A DNA stretch of 64,000 bases, taken from Anaerocolumna chitinilytica (lineage in GTDB: Bacteria; Bacillota; Clostridia; Lachnospirales; Lachnospiraceae). The stretch's first letter is position 1, and every line of letters begins with the position of its first letter. Shown piece after piece: positions 1 to 9,716 of this stretch. The translations under genes and the position numbers were made by a program. Under the pieces are notes generated by a model. It saw only the letters and a program-made list of their open reading frames with translations, was not told the DNA's origin and ran no database searches. The stretch lies in NCBI RefSeq assembly GCF_014218355.1, contig NZ_AP023368.1, positions 3,476,001 through 3,540,000 of the forward strand, read 5' to 3'.

Positions 1-459
1 TCTTTCCTTCACTTCTTCACTGCATACTTTTTGGGCGTTATTGAAAACATAAAACTTACTCCATATATAATTAATAACAATTACAATAACAGCCAATCCG
101 GCTTTTACTGCCATGTTATTAAAATGCAGCAGATTGACAAAAAGGAATAGTCCTCCCTCTTCCACTCCAAGAGAAAAAAGCCTTGCCAGGAAGAATTTTA
201 CCATCTTGGACAGTTCTTCCTTGATGGTTGTCCGCTTATCTCTGAATACCCAGCCTGCATTTACAAAATAGGCAAAGGTTACAGCCAGAATCCACGCTAT
301 GATATTTGCAATAAGGTGGTCCATCCTGACCCAGTAACATAGGATGTAATAAGTCACCATATTCACAGCTGTTGTCATAACACCGGCTATGACATAAACG
401 ATGGTTTCACGATTTATGAACTTGTCCATCAGATTCTTTAATTTCATTATCATTGACAT
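1..459 (-). CDS. GtrA-family membrane protein, 3' end outside window
   Basis: About 153 residues are visible and the frame is still open at base 1, so the C-terminus lies outside. The protein is almost all membrane: four hydrophobic segments at roughly residues 18-40, 47-68, 86-108 and 115-135. The last is followed by N-Y-I-W-S-K-F-Y-V-F, the signature that ends GtrA-like domains. GtrA proteins are thought to help move polyprenyl-phosphate-linked sugars across the membrane and are often paired with a DPM1-like GT2; one such GT2 is in this window at 27.8 kb, though not adjacent. Three ATGs lie close together; the first, at 459, has AGGAGA five bases upstream and is used here. The gene is separated from the pilus operon by a terminator and about 270 bases of AT-rich DNA. 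Family call fairly sure; substrate unknown. Confidence 0.8.
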   Translation of the reverse strand, partial: MSMIMKLKNLMDKFINRETIVYVIAGVMTTAVNMVTYYILCYWVRMDHLIANIIAWILAVTFAYFVNAGWVFRDKRTTIKEELSKMVKFFLARLFSLGVEEGGLFLFVNLLHFNNMAVKAGLAVIVIVINYIWSKFYVFNNAQKVCSEEVKER

Positions 460-726
460 ACCTGTCTCCTTTATATAAATCCTATGATACATTTTAATTC
501 ATATTAACTCGATTGCTGCTCTTGGAAGAACATTTTTAAACTTCTCATAAGAAGTTCCTATAATAATTTCCTATAATATGTTCCCATAAGAACTTCTTAT
601 TCTAGTTTCTTAAGTATACTGTTATCCGTACCTTTCTTATAATACCACATTTTCCAATTATAATAAATTCATTTATCATAATATATGATTTTGTTCTAAT
701 TGCAACATTATATTAAAAGTTGAGCA
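460..726. promoter_or_regulatory. AT-rich upstream region of the GtrA gene with palindromes
   Basis: This gap lies between the pilus-operon terminator and the GtrA start. Two short palindromes built on the same AAGAA/TTCTT core are visible: AACTTCT-CATA-AGAAGTT at 539-556 and ATAAGAA-C-TTCTTAT at 586-600, with CCTATAATA repeated between them. I could not settle on a -35/-10 pair. They may be protein-binding sites for the GtrA promoter; this is inference from symmetry only. Confidence 0.3.
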
Positions 727-757
727 ATACAAAACACCTGCCGGTTGGTAGCAGGTG
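727..757 (-). terminator. Rho-independent terminator of the pilus operon
   Basis: Arms CACCTGC (735-741) and GCAGGTG (751-757) form a perfect 7-bp GC-rich stem with a 9-base loop. Read on the minus strand the stem is followed by TTTTG. It starts 16 bases after the stop of the last pilus-operon gene, so it plausibly ends that transcript. Confidence 0.8.
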
Positions 758-772
758 CTTTATATCTCTAAA

Positions 773-3700
773 CTAATCTAAATCAAAAAACGGCTTTGTT
801 ATCAGATTCACTTGGGTCGTACTCTTCTGTTCAATCGTATTACCATCTTCATTAATGCCAACGGAGGTTAGTTCCATTTCTATCAGGAGCTTTCCTGCTC
901 CATTAAAATACTTTAGAGGTACATCAATAGAAAATTCATTGTCAGAGTTTAATTTGGTTCCTTTTCCGGGTACAATAGTGCAGGCCCCACCGGTATCTAT
1001 ATTTTTTGTAGGAAGTACCTCCGTGGAAGTTGAATTTCCCTGGGGATTTAGTTGAACCCGGATTGTTTTTGAACTATCCGCCGGATCCGGTACTACCGCA
1101 TAGTAAGAAGCATAATAGTCTCTGTCACTGGTACTGACAACACTTTCATCCTCTAATTTAAAGGTTATGGTCTTTACCTGTGTGGGATCCGTTGTTGTAA
1201 TGGTATCGGAATCCGCATTGATAAATAAATACTGTTGGTTGGAATCGCCTGTATAGACATCCTGATTTGTGATGATAATCTTAGCTTTTGCCGTACCTGC
1301 ACGGTATGAGCTTATCATTGTATTTATGAATAATTTCATTTCATCATCTGTCAGATTGACCGTATGTCCCAAACCGGTATAGGTGATATTCCCTTTATTA
1401 TAAATATAGTAGCTATTTCTGGAATCATTTTCTCTGGAAGAATAGAACCCGTTATTACTGCCGCCATTTAACCGGCTGCTGTTATCCGAAAGGTTATACC
1501 ACACAACCATATCACTTTGTTCCAAATCCAATTGATAATACTGGGTATGTGTTGTGGATATTCTTATCGTATCACCGATGGTAAAAGGATATTGAGTTAT
1601 CTGCCCCCTGTTGGCAACGGATACTCTGGTAGTTTCCATAAAGGAAAGTTCATTCCATTTCTTGTTGGAAGTATCGTCCTTTCTGTCATAATTATAACCG
1701 GAACCATATCTCCAGTATAGTTTGTTGCTATTATCCGTAAAAAACTTCCAGTACTTATCATTTCCGCTGGTCAGATTCGCACTATCATACATTTTAATTA
1801 AATTCTTTTTTAACTGATTGTTTGTATCATCATAATAAATAGGCTGCAAATTATCACTTACTCCGGTGGTAAAATGGTAACGATCCTGAGACATTACTTT
1901 TCGAAGTACATCATTATATAAGCGCTCCTGTCCGGCGTCTTTATCCCATATAACATCGTGACTGAATATAACACTCTTCCCCTGATTAATGAAATCCAGG
2001 ATATCCTGATTGGCATATGGGTTATTTGTATAACTACAGGTATCCCGAAATCCCAATATCAGCATATCATAATTATCCAGGACATCATATTTACCGGAAA
2101 CCACGCTCTGACCTTTGTATTTATTGTACTTACTCAAGAACGTCGCATTATCCATATAAGTAATACTTACCTTATATTCTGGAACCGAGCTTAAGAATTT
2201 CTGAAAGGTTGTATTAGTCTGCATGTTGAAATTGGAACTGGGAGAACCTGTTCCTGCATCAATTACCACTTGCAACACATTGATTTGAACTTTACTGGCT
2301 TCACTGATTTGCTTAATAACCGTATAATTAATCTCACTGGTTCTGATTGATGGATTGGCAATGGAATTCACTTCCAGCTTCCAGGGAATAATCCCCTGAT
2401 ATGTAGCATCCAGATGTCTGGTCAGGGTGTACCAGGTATTCGGTTTTAAGGAATTGACGTTAATACTGGTATTGGTATCATCCTTTACCGTCAGCCCGCT
2501 GATTACCTCCGATTTGGCACTTGTTGGTGTGTCCAGGGAACCATTATACTGTCCATCACCGTTGTTATCTATAAACAGCTTTACTGCGTAAGCATCCGCT
2601 GTACCTTTTATTCGAAATCGATATTTTAAGGTACTGCTTCCATTGTATTTCACAGAGGAGATGGAGCCGCTCGAATTCGTGGTATAACTATAGGTTACCG
2701 GATACATATTGTTATCACTTTTATCTGCGAATTCTAAACTGCATGAAGAATCCGATATTTTTCTCTCCAGAACATAACTGTTAAAATTATCCTCATAAAA
2801 GATCTTATCTATGAACTTGGCACGATAGTCTGCCTGTTCCGGTTCTGTGTTCACCGTAACATTGGGTTGTTTTATCACATCTGCAAGATCATACATATAA
2901 GTGGCCTTATCCACCGTTGGTGCTACTTTCGCCCTAGTTGTATCCGTATAAAAACCGCTGGCCAATACAACCGGTCTGCCTGAGAGCATAAAGTTTTTAA
3001 GCTGTGTTAATTTTCGGTTCGTCAGGTCATTGCCGGAATAGCGTACCGAATTATCCGTCGTTACTCTGTCTCCGATAGAGAGATATATTTTCCCTTTCAG
3101 GTTATCATCATTATATTTTGTTATATCCTTGTAAGCGGTATTCAGACCGATGAGTACCATATCATATTTTGCATTGATGTCCTCAATCTTTCCGATATAA
3201 TCATAGGTAGTCATCGTAGTGACATGAATATCAGATGCCGTCCCCATAAAATACGGGAAGAACTTCCGGTATCTAGCCTCCCAGCCGGTGGAACCATAGA
3301 TAAAGCTGTCATAAGGTTCTATCTCCAGAATATTTAATACCGTCTTATCCGCCCAGTCGAACTTTTGGTGCAGAATAAAATAGATTGCATCTACCGGTGA
3401 AAGGGAGGTCCTCCTGGGAGCATTTGGGTTAGCCCCCGCCTTCTCATATCTGTCATAATATTCATAAAAATCAAAGGCATCCTTTACAACAGTCCTTGTT
3501 GAATCTGTTTCATAGATGTTCTGCTGCTCCAAGTTCTCCAGTAGACTCATATCTCCGTTATAAGTATAGACTCCTTCACCAGCTGTAATATTGCTGGATG
3601 TAATATGGGGATTCTTAAATACTAGGTCACCATACTTAGTACCTTCACCATTATCTGGAAAAGTTTTCTGTCCCCACACAATGCTTTCATTCCCGCTCTT

Positions 3701-4810
3701 ACCAACATAATAACCTGTCACTCTTCCGTTAAAAGTAGTTGTCTTTATCTTATTGGTTGAGACAAATAAGCGGTTAAAATTGGCCGGACCCATCTGAAGC
3801 AGCATAATACAGAGCTTATGGGCATTATTATCAGAATCTCCACCAAGGTAAACGGAAGTTAAGTCCATTATAAGAGCTGCCCTGTTTTTGGATACCATAC
3901 GGTTGAAGATTGCCATAACCGCCTCCCAGGTTAAGTCATTCGCTCCCTGAAAATTAGATGGAGGATTTGATAGTGTCAATCCATCCTTGTTGAACTTATT
4001 CCATATACTGACCAAGCCGGAATCATGGGATTTACCGTTGATATAAATAATATCTGCTCTATTGATCAGTTCCAGATTAGCGGAATTCGCCAGATCAGAG
4101 GGATCTACTGTTATTACTACCGAATGGTAATCACTTAATCTGTTCGTTGGAACCTTAATCGCTTCTTTTAAAAATGTATTTTTATGAGTATAAACCATTT
4201 TTATTCTGGAATATAGCTTACGCGTAGTCCATACTTTGTCAGCTGTGTCGTCTGTTATCGTATTGTAATCACTATTATCCGGTACCCATTTATACTGTCC
4301 TAACCCTGCTCCTACATAGGTATAAGTATACTCTGTCCCATTCCTTACCTGTTTGATATTGCCGCTCCCATCTGTTACCTTTTGAAAGTATCCTCTTATA
4401 TTGTTAGGATCTTTCCATTTACCAGACCCGGAGTCTAACTCTGCTTTGTCAATTTCAAAATCATACTTCTGTTCCGTAGGAAATGTACAAACTGATAACC
4501 CTCTTGAATTATAGGTATATGCCAAGTCATCAAGGGTAAGCTTTTCCATGTCTACCGGCTCGCAGCCCGGAATCAAATACCCGATTTCTGAAAAACTTTT
4601 ATTCGGAACAATCTCTAAAATAAATAACGGATTGGCTGCTGTACCAAGTTCACTGACACCATCTTTCATAGGCGGAGTAATGGTTCTACCGGCATTGGAG
4701 GTTTCGGCGGACACCAATCCATAGATTCCGACAAACAGGCAGCCAATTACCAGGAATACAAAAACAGCAATCCATCTTGGTTTATTCTTCCTTCCAAACT
4801 TTTCTTTCAA
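773..4810 (-). CDS. Large exported protein of the type IV pilus operon (DUF5057-like), candidate pilus-associated surface protein
   Basis: 1,345 residues from a TTG start that sits four bases after GGAGGGG. A basic N-terminus and one hydrophobic segment (about 12-34, ending V-S-A) make a signal peptide or anchor; there is no prepilin motif. Three similar modules are visible. Each opens with a strand like L-x-I-L-E-I-x-P (near residues 63, 491 and 840) and is followed by a Y-D-M-[VL]-[LI]-[IL]-G-type strand and later by G-[RK]-[PS]-V-[VI]-type strands, recalling a Rossmann/glutamine-amidotransferase-like fold. The C-terminal 250 residues look beta-rich. I recall DUF5057 as a family of such Lachnospiraceae proteins but have not verified it. 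It is the last gene of the operon, 38 bases after a pseudopilin. By position it could be a PilY1-like tip or adhesion factor; that is inference. Confidence 0.6.
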   Translation of the reverse strand: MKEKFGRKNKPRWIAVFVFLVIGCLFVGIYGLVSAETSNAGRTITPPMKDGVSELGTAANPLFILEIVPNKSFSEIGYLIPGCEPVDMEKLTLDDLAYTYNSRGLSVCTFPTEQKYDFEIDKAELDSGSGKWKDPNNIRGYFQKVTDGSGNIKQVRNGTEYTYTYVGAGLGQYKWVPDNSDYNTITDDTADKVWTTRKLYSRIKMVYTHKNTFLKEAIKVPTNRLSDYHSVVITVDPSDLANSANLELINRADIIYINGKSHDSGLVSIWNKFNKDGLTLSNPPSNFQGANDLTWEAVMAIFNRMVSKNRAALIMDLTSVYLGGDSDNNAHKLCIMLLQMGPANFNRLFVSTNKIKTTTFNGRVTGYYVGKSGNESIVWGQKTFPDNGEGTKYGDLVFKNPHITSSNITAGEGVYTYNGDMSLLENLEQQNIYETDSTRTVVKDAFDFYEYYDRYEKAGANPNAPRRTSLSPVDAIYFILHQKFDWADKTVLNILEIEPYDSFIYGSTGWEARYRKFFPYFMGTASDIHVTTMTTYDYIGKIEDINAKYDMVLIGLNTAYKDITKYNDDNLKGKIYLSIGDRVTTDNSVRYSGNDLTNRKLTQLKNFMLSGRPVVLASGFYTDTTRAKVAPTVDKATYMYDLADVIKQPNVTVNTEPEQADYRAKFIDKIFYEDNFNSYVLERKISDSSCSLEFADKSDNNMYPVTYSYTTNSSGSISSVKYNGSSTLKYRFRIKGTADAYAVKLFIDNNGDGQYNGSLDTPTSAKSEVISGLTVKDDTNTSINVNSLKPNTWYTLTRHLDATYQGIIPWKLEVNSIANPSIRTSEINYTVIKQISEASKVQINVLQVVIDAGTGSPSSNFNMQTNTTFQKFLSSVPEYKVSITYMDNATFLSKYNKYKGQSVVSGKYDVLDNYDMLILGFRDTCSYTNNPYANQDILDFINQGKSVIFSHDVIWDKDAGQERLYNDVLRKVMSQDRYHFTTGVSDNLQPIYYDDTNNQLKKNLIKMYDSANLTSGNDKYWKFFTDNSNKLYWRYGSGYNYDRKDDTSNKKWNELSFMETTRVSVANRGQITQYPFTIGDTIRISTTHTQYYQLDLEQSDMVVWYNLSDNSSRLNGGSNNGFYSSRENDSRNSYYIYNKGNITYTGLGHTVNLTDDEMKLFINTMISSYRAGTAKAKIIITNQDVYTGDSNQQYLFINADSDTITTTDPTQVKTITFKLEDESVVSTSDRDYYASYYAVVPDPADSSKTIRVQLNPQGNSTSTEVLPTKNIDTGGACTIVPGKGTKLNSDNEFSIDVPLKYFNGAGKLLIEMELTSVGINEDGNTIEQKSTTQVNLITKPFFDLD

Positions 4811-4848
4811 ATTGCCCCTCCTTTATATTCTCTAACCTGTTTGCATTT

Positions 4849-5445
4849 CTATGGTATAGTAACAATTCTGTTTCGCAGTTTCATATCCTCAGTTAATGAA
4901 AAATCTCTGTTATTGTAACTCAATTGCAATTCCACCGTAATGGTTGTTCCTGTAGTTCCGGTACTGTCATATGTGAATAAATTCCCCGGGGTCACAGTAA
5001 AATCCTTTACATACTCTCCCATAAGATTATCAATATCTGTCAAACCGTTTCGGATATCCGTTAACACTGTATTTTTCTGGCTCATAGTGGTGTTGTAAAG
5101 ATACAAATGGTGATCAGCACTGTTAAACCATATAAGTTCCACCGGGTCTGTTGTGGTCCCGGGATTCCCATCACTGTGGTAAATTGTAAGAACCTTATCA
5201 GTCACATCAAACTGGGTGTTATTTCCTTCCAGAACATGTTCTCTTATCTGATTCATAATCGTCTGGGCTTCCGTCTGTAAAGATATCTCACTTTGGGCAG
5301 TCTGATATCCACGGCTTCCTGCTGCCATAAACATAACGATAGCTCCGATAACAATAGAGGAGATTGCCATGCCAATTATCAGCTCGATTAAGGTTATACC
5401 TTGATTACTTTTGATTCCCATATATTTATTATTAACCAGTCTCAT
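4849..5445 (-). CDS. Type IV pilus minor pilin (PilW/GspJ-like)
   Basis: 198 residues. A short leader ending in N-Q-G is followed by I-T-L-I-E-L-I-I-G-M-A-I, a prepilin peptidase site with the conserved Glu at position 5 of the mature protein and a 20-residue hydrophobic helix. The rest is a mixed alpha/beta globular part of about 150 residues, ending with a beta-rich stretch. Size and place in the operon (after PilV- and PilX-like genes) fit the PilW/GspJ class of priming minor pilins, but the exact class cannot be read from sequence alone. It overlaps no neighbour; the next pilin gene lies 13 bases upstream. Confidence 0.8.
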   Translation of the reverse strand: MRLVNNKYMGIKSNQGITLIELIIGMAISSIVIGAIVMFMAAGSRGYQTAQSEISLQTEAQTIMNQIREHVLEGNNTQFDVTDKVLTIYHSDGNPGTTTDPVELIWFNSADHHLYLYNTTMSQKNTVLTDIRNGLTDIDNLMGEYVKDFTVTPGNLFTYDSTGTTGTTITVELQLSYNNRDFSLTEDMKLRNRIVTIP

Positions 5446-5458
5446 AAGCCCATGTTCC

Positions 5459-5977
5459 TTATTCTATAAAATGTTTACCGGATGCCTGAATCAACCGGAT
5501 TGTATAGAGAAGCGTACCGTCTCTGTCTGTAATAACTATTCTTTCATAATAACCGGTACCATTGCTGCTTAATTCTCCGGTACTCTTATCAAAGCCAAGA
5601 GTCATATAATTACCGGATGCATAATCTCCTACCGCTACATTCGTACCTGGGTGAGTACTGGCCTCATAGGATATTACAAATTGATTGTTTCCCAATTCGG
5701 TACCGTTACCATTCAGAAGAGCAGCTGTAGGACTAGAAGGGCTGACTCTCATATAATAGTGGCCACCATATTGGTAGATATATAGATTGGCCTTTTCGGC
5801 TTTGCTCATATTCTCAAGCCGGATCTTATTTAAGGCTGCATCTATTTCATATGCGCACCTTTTTGCATTTCCATATCTGAGATAATGTATACCGCCAAAG
5901 GTTGACACACCAAGAACGGAAAGAATTGCTATTACTATAATGATTTCAACCAGAGAAACACCCTTGTTGTTTTTCAT
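5459..5977 (-). CDS. Type IV pilus minor pilin (GspH/FimT-like)
   Basis: 172 residues beginning M-K-N-N-K-G followed by V-S-L-V-E-I-I-I-V-I-A-I: a short leader cut after Gly6, Glu5 present, then a hydrophobic helix. The globular domain is small, beta-rich and contains G-T-G-Y-Y-E-R-I-V-I-T-D-R-D-G near its end, a layout common in GspH/FimT pseudopilins. It lies 36 bases downstream of the 786-residue PilX-like gene and 13 bases upstream of the next pilin, clearly in the same transcript. It is probably part of the initiation complex at the pilus tip; subclass is inferred from size and order. Confidence 0.8.
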   Translation of the reverse strand: MKNNKGVSLVEIIIVIAILSVLGVSTFGGIHYLRYGNAKRCAYEIDAALNKIRLENMSKAEKANLYIYQYGGHYYMRVSPSSPTAALLNGNGTELGNNQFVISYEASTHPGTNVAVGDYASGNYMTLGFDKSTGELSSNGTGYYERIVITDRDGTLLYTIRLIQASGKHFIE

Positions 5978-6013
5978 TCCCGCTCTCCTTTCTTGGCCAA
6001 TGATTAATCTGTC

Positions 6014-8374
6014 TTAATTTTTCTTAAAATTTTCATAATTGATATAGTTTGATATTTTTATCTGATCGATATTTTCTGCATTTGCATTGCTCTTACCAGC
6101 ATAAGCGGTAAAATAATGGGTAAACTGCATGGACTTATTCTCCAGCCAGCCTCCCTCGGAAGTTTTTTTCTGTTCCTGGTTCAAGGCATAGGAAAGAATA
6201 GCTTGAACCATATCCGGGTCAGAGTTGATTTGGGTTCCATTATCCGTTATAAGAATTGTAGCACCGGATATTATCAATCCTGAATAATTCCATCCTACCG
6301 TCAAACTGCCGGTCGTAATCAGTATTCCATCCTTTAGATTTCCACCCGTAGCATTCCTGATATCATTTGTCGTAATTGTACTGTCATTGCGGATAATGTA
6401 AACCGAATACTCTGCTGTTCCATCTCCGTCTAAATCAATGGGTACTCTTTTATAAAAGTTCCCATTATACTTTACAAATCCATTTGCTAAAGCGGTACTA
6501 TCATCTCTGGTCTCTTTCTCAATAACCGACTGGCTTCCATCCTGACTGATGATTGTTTTAAACAGCGGACTTTGAGTTTTATCCAGTCTGAAATCTCCGC
6601 TGTTGCCCCCGGCAGAGGCAGCTACCAGACATAACTGCCTGGATTTGTATTCTCTCGCAGTTCTGATAGCATCACTTAACAGAGAATTATCCGGTGAATC
6701 CGGATTCGCTAAAACTCCGCCGGTTAAGGAGAGATTACCATCACCGGCAGTCATAAGTCCATTCGCTGCTAAAAGAAGGGCTCCGCTTAATCGGATACCG
6801 TTTCCATAGAGATAACTTTTGGCATTCTTATTTAAAGTTGCTTTATTCGATGAGTTATTATAGTAATCCTTAAAGTATTGGTTGGCGCAGGTCTGGTCCT
6901 TAAAATCCAGATAATAATAGGTCATGGGAATCGTGCCGCCAATAAGATAGTGATATGCTTCAAACTGCTGTGCAGTCAATAAATTTGCCAATGCTCCAGG
7001 GGGTATGGTAACTGCCTTTTGTCCTGTCGGAAGTGCATCAAGCTCAGATTTCATTATCGGATTATGCTTCCAGTAAATATATTCGTCCGGTACCAGATAT
7101 GCCAGCTGATTACTCTTAACGGAGATAGACTCACCGGTCATAATATCATCCGCCACTGTAGCACCTGCTTGATTCTTCCTAGATATAAATGCTCTTCCCG
7201 CTACCGTCAGGCTTGTAAGTCCTGACATGTCCAAAGCAGAATTCTGCCCGTTAATCAAGATAGAGCTGCTGTAATTCGAATTAACAATACTATGTACTTC
7301 ACTGTCTTCTACCTTCTGATTGGTTTTATTATAATTATATCCATAGTAACTGCCGCCTATTGTTACAAAACTTCTGTCAGCGTCAAGGCTTAGATCATCC
7401 GCCACCTTGCAATTGCCATAGATATTTAGATAGGCTGTCTGGATGCCATTATCGTTACCGGAGGTTCTGATGTTTTCTGCCCATACATTCATTTTTCTTC
7501 CGGCAGCCTGATCTCCGATAAATAGTTTCGCATAATTCTCTACCAGGATATCTCCTCTGGTAATCAGGGTATCGCCAGCAATTTTCAGATTATAACCGGT
7601 CGGGTCATTCTGATTCGGAAGGGTTACCGTAGTCGCCTTGACCCGCAAGCCGTCAGCACCAGCGTAGAGATTACCATCAATACTGATACCGGTTCCGCTT
7701 TCCGCCGCTAATTGTTTATCCGCAATTAAGGCATACTTTGTAAACTCCGGATAGATATTAGCCGAATCAAAATTCAGATTCGGCGCTTCCAGCCGAATAT
7801 CCGTTGTAATCTGGGTATCGTAACCCTTACTGTCCTGAAATCTTACTTTTACCTTTTGCAGAACAACGGAATTCACCTTATCCGGATCAACGGTATCCAG
7901 ATTGATTTGTAAGACGTTGGTAGAAGTGTCCGTATCTCCATATAAAATATTGTCATCCGGAGTTCTGGAGGCGTTTAAGAAATTCTTTAAAACTCTTGGT
8001 TTGTAATAATATACTGTGCTTACCGGAGGGTTATAGGCACATCCGCACAAGGCCTGTACCAACCCGTTGATATAGATGCTGTCGAATTCACCTTTGACGG
8101 AACTGGAGGTATTCTGGGTAATCTCAGAATAATGCAGAAGAATATAATTATATGCCTGATACATACTGTCAGAAGAAACTCCCTCCAGTCCGGCATGGAG
8201 CTCCTCCAGAACTGCTTCTGTCTCATAGAAATTTTCTTTTGACCGGTAATCAATCTGTTTCATCTGGATATTTGTCATTGTCAGAGACAGAATAAGAGAA
8301 CCCAAAATAGCAATAAAACAGATTGCAATAATTACAAGTAATAATGCAGACCCTTTATTATTTTTTCTTAGCAT
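6014..8374 (-). CDS. Very large PilX/GspK-like minor pilin with repetitive beta region
   Basis: 786 residues. The N-terminus M-L-R-K-N-N-K-G then S-A-L-L-L-V-I-I-A-I is a prepilin-type site, but mature position 5 is Leu rather than Glu, as in PilX and GspK subunits that cap the fibre. After the helix comes a helical stretch to about residue 110. A long region (about 200-450) follows with many short G-x-L/I and I-x-G repeats (for example I-S-I-D-G-N-L-Y-A-G and L-N-I-Y-G-N), resembling a beta-helix or bactofilin-like fold. PilX proteins are usually 150-250 residues, so this is much enlarged. Likely role: tip-located minor pilin with a surface-exposed domain. The pilin call is firm; the fold of the insert is a guess. 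Confidence 0.7.
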   Translation of the reverse strand: MLRKNNKGSALLLVIIAICFIAILGSLILSLTMTNIQMKQIDYRSKENFYETEAVLEELHAGLEGVSSDSMYQAYNYILLHYSEITQNTSSSVKGEFDSIYINGLVQALCGCAYNPPVSTVYYYKPRVLKNFLNASRTPDDNILYGDTDTSTNVLQINLDTVDPDKVNSVVLQKVKVRFQDSKGYDTQITTDIRLEAPNLNFDSANIYPEFTKYALIADKQLAAESGTGISIDGNLYAGADGLRVKATTVTLPNQNDPTGYNLKIAGDTLITRGDILVENYAKLFIGDQAAGRKMNVWAENIRTSGNDNGIQTAYLNIYGNCKVADDLSLDADRSFVTIGGSYYGYNYNKTNQKVEDSEVHSIVNSNYSSSILINGQNSALDMSGLTSLTVAGRAFISRKNQAGATVADDIMTGESISVKSNQLAYLVPDEYIYWKHNPIMKSELDALPTGQKAVTIPPGALANLLTAQQFEAYHYLIGGTIPMTYYYLDFKDQTCANQYFKDYYNNSSNKATLNKNAKSYLYGNGIRLSGALLLAANGLMTAGDGNLSLTGGVLANPDSPDNSLLSDAIRTAREYKSRQLCLVAASAGGNSGDFRLDKTQSPLFKTIISQDGSQSVIEKETRDDSTALANGFVKYNGNFYKRVPIDLDGDGTAEYSVYIIRNDSTITTNDIRNATGGNLKDGILITTGSLTVGWNYSGLIISGATILITDNGTQINSDPDMVQAILSYALNQEQKKTSEGGWLENKSMQFTHYFTAYAGKSNANAENIDQIKISNYINYENFKKN

Positions 8375-8410
8375 TCTTCTCTGCTCCTTTCCGAATCCAG
8401 TTGATACTCT

Positions 8411-9688
8411 TTATTCTCCTTTTGCAGAAGTAATTGAAGCATATAAAAAGTTCGAATTTAAAAGCTTGCCAGCTCTGTAGATATCTACTCTTATATTCAT
8501 TATACGAAGCTTCGTTTCCCTTGGTATATAACCGCTTCCCACCATCATATTGCTGCCGTCGTTGTTTTTAGAAAACTTTTGAGCATTGGATAAGACTTTG
8601 TCTGCATACAATAAGGAATTTCCTACCGGGTTTATACTGGCATCAAAAGCAGGAATCGTATTACCTGATGCATCTATCGCCTGGCATAACAGGTAAAAGT
8701 TAATTTTATTTACAATATAAGAAGAGAGCCCTGCATCAATATCCAGATTAATCTGCTCCACTCCATGATTTCGTTGAAAAAAAACATAGATATTCTTCAG
8801 GTCAGTTAAAGAAACTGTTTCCTGATATAATGGGGGGTCTACTTCTACCCCATTGCTGCTAGTCTGTGGGCATCCATTGATACCCGGACAGTAATACTTA
8901 TAATATACCTTAACCTTTGCCTTAGTGGTGCTAATGACCGCCGGTGCAGTCTCAATTGGTTCCAGTTTGATATAGATATCCCTGTAAAGTACTGCTTGAA
9001 TCGCTGTTTCATTAACCGGAACCTTATAAGTCCAGGTACTATCACCTGCATGAGCTGCATTTTGCTGGTCACAAAAGTTTCTGTTTAAATCACTCATAGA
9101 GATTACCGCACGTGCATTCTGGGTAGTTTCCACAGCGGTAACATTCTGCGGTGATTGAATTGCTTTTATCTGATATAAAGTATTGTTCACATTCGTATCA
9201 TAATAAGTAGTACCGTGGGTTATGTTGGTATCAACGGTCAGTAAGGCATCATAATCATTGCCATCACCCTGAATATTTGTGATTGCATAGTACAGCAATC
9301 CATTTACAGAATTATGAAAGACACCATTAAGGATATCATAGCTCCCAACGCCTGATAAGGCAGTACCTGCGGAATCCACCTCGAAAGCACGGCTTCTGTC
9401 ATTATTAATACTTGCAAGAGGCACTAAGTTAAAGTTACTTAAGAATTCTATATTCTCTGCGTGAAAGCTCCTGGCTATTTCCTCAATGGATTTGTCCTTG
9501 CATTTCTCTATAATGCTTTGGGATAAAGCCACTGCTTCCTGAGTCGTTTTTGCCCTGGCATTGTAAGCGGCAGCAGATAGGAAATAACTAAGCAAAGGCA
9601 CGGTTATAATAGCCAGCATTACGATACTAACAATAAGCTCTACCAAGGTAAATCCCTTGTTTTTCTCCTTCCTGCCGGGCCTTCTCAT
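8411..9688 (-). CDS. Type IV pilus minor pilin (PilV/GspI-like), enlarged
   Basis: 425 residues with leader M-R-R-P-G-R-K-E-K-N-K-G followed by F-T-L-V-E-L-I-V-S-I-V-M, a canonical class III signal with Glu5. The hydrophobic helix runs to about residue 38. The globular part is longer than usual for PilV/GspI and includes a Cys-containing segment Y-Y-K-Y-Y-C-P-G-I-N-G-C near residue 270. It follows pilO by 28 bases and precedes the PilX-like gene by 36 bases. With the three following pilins it completes an H/I/J/K-like set, which in other systems starts fibre assembly. Confidence 0.8.
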   Translation of the reverse strand: MRRPGRKEKNKGFTLVELIVSIVMLAIITVPLLSYFLSAAAYNARAKTTQEAVALSQSIIEKCKDKSIEEIARSFHAENIEFLSNFNLVPLASINNDRSRAFEVDSAGTALSGVGSYDILNGVFHNSVNGLLYYAITNIQGDGNDYDALLTVDTNITHGTTYYDTNVNNTLYQIKAIQSPQNVTAVETTQNARAVISMSDLNRNFCDQQNAAHAGDSTWTYKVPVNETAIQAVLYRDIYIKLEPIETAPAVISTTKAKVKVYYKYYCPGINGCPQTSSNGVEVDPPLYQETVSLTDLKNIYVFFQRNHGVEQINLDIDAGLSSYIVNKINFYLLCQAIDASGNTIPAFDASINPVGNSLLYADKVLSNAQKFSKNNDGSNMMVGSGYIPRETKLRIMNIRVDIYRAGKLLNSNFLYASITSAKGE

Positions 9689-9716
9689 AATGTTCCTCCT
9701 TTTACACTTTCATTAC

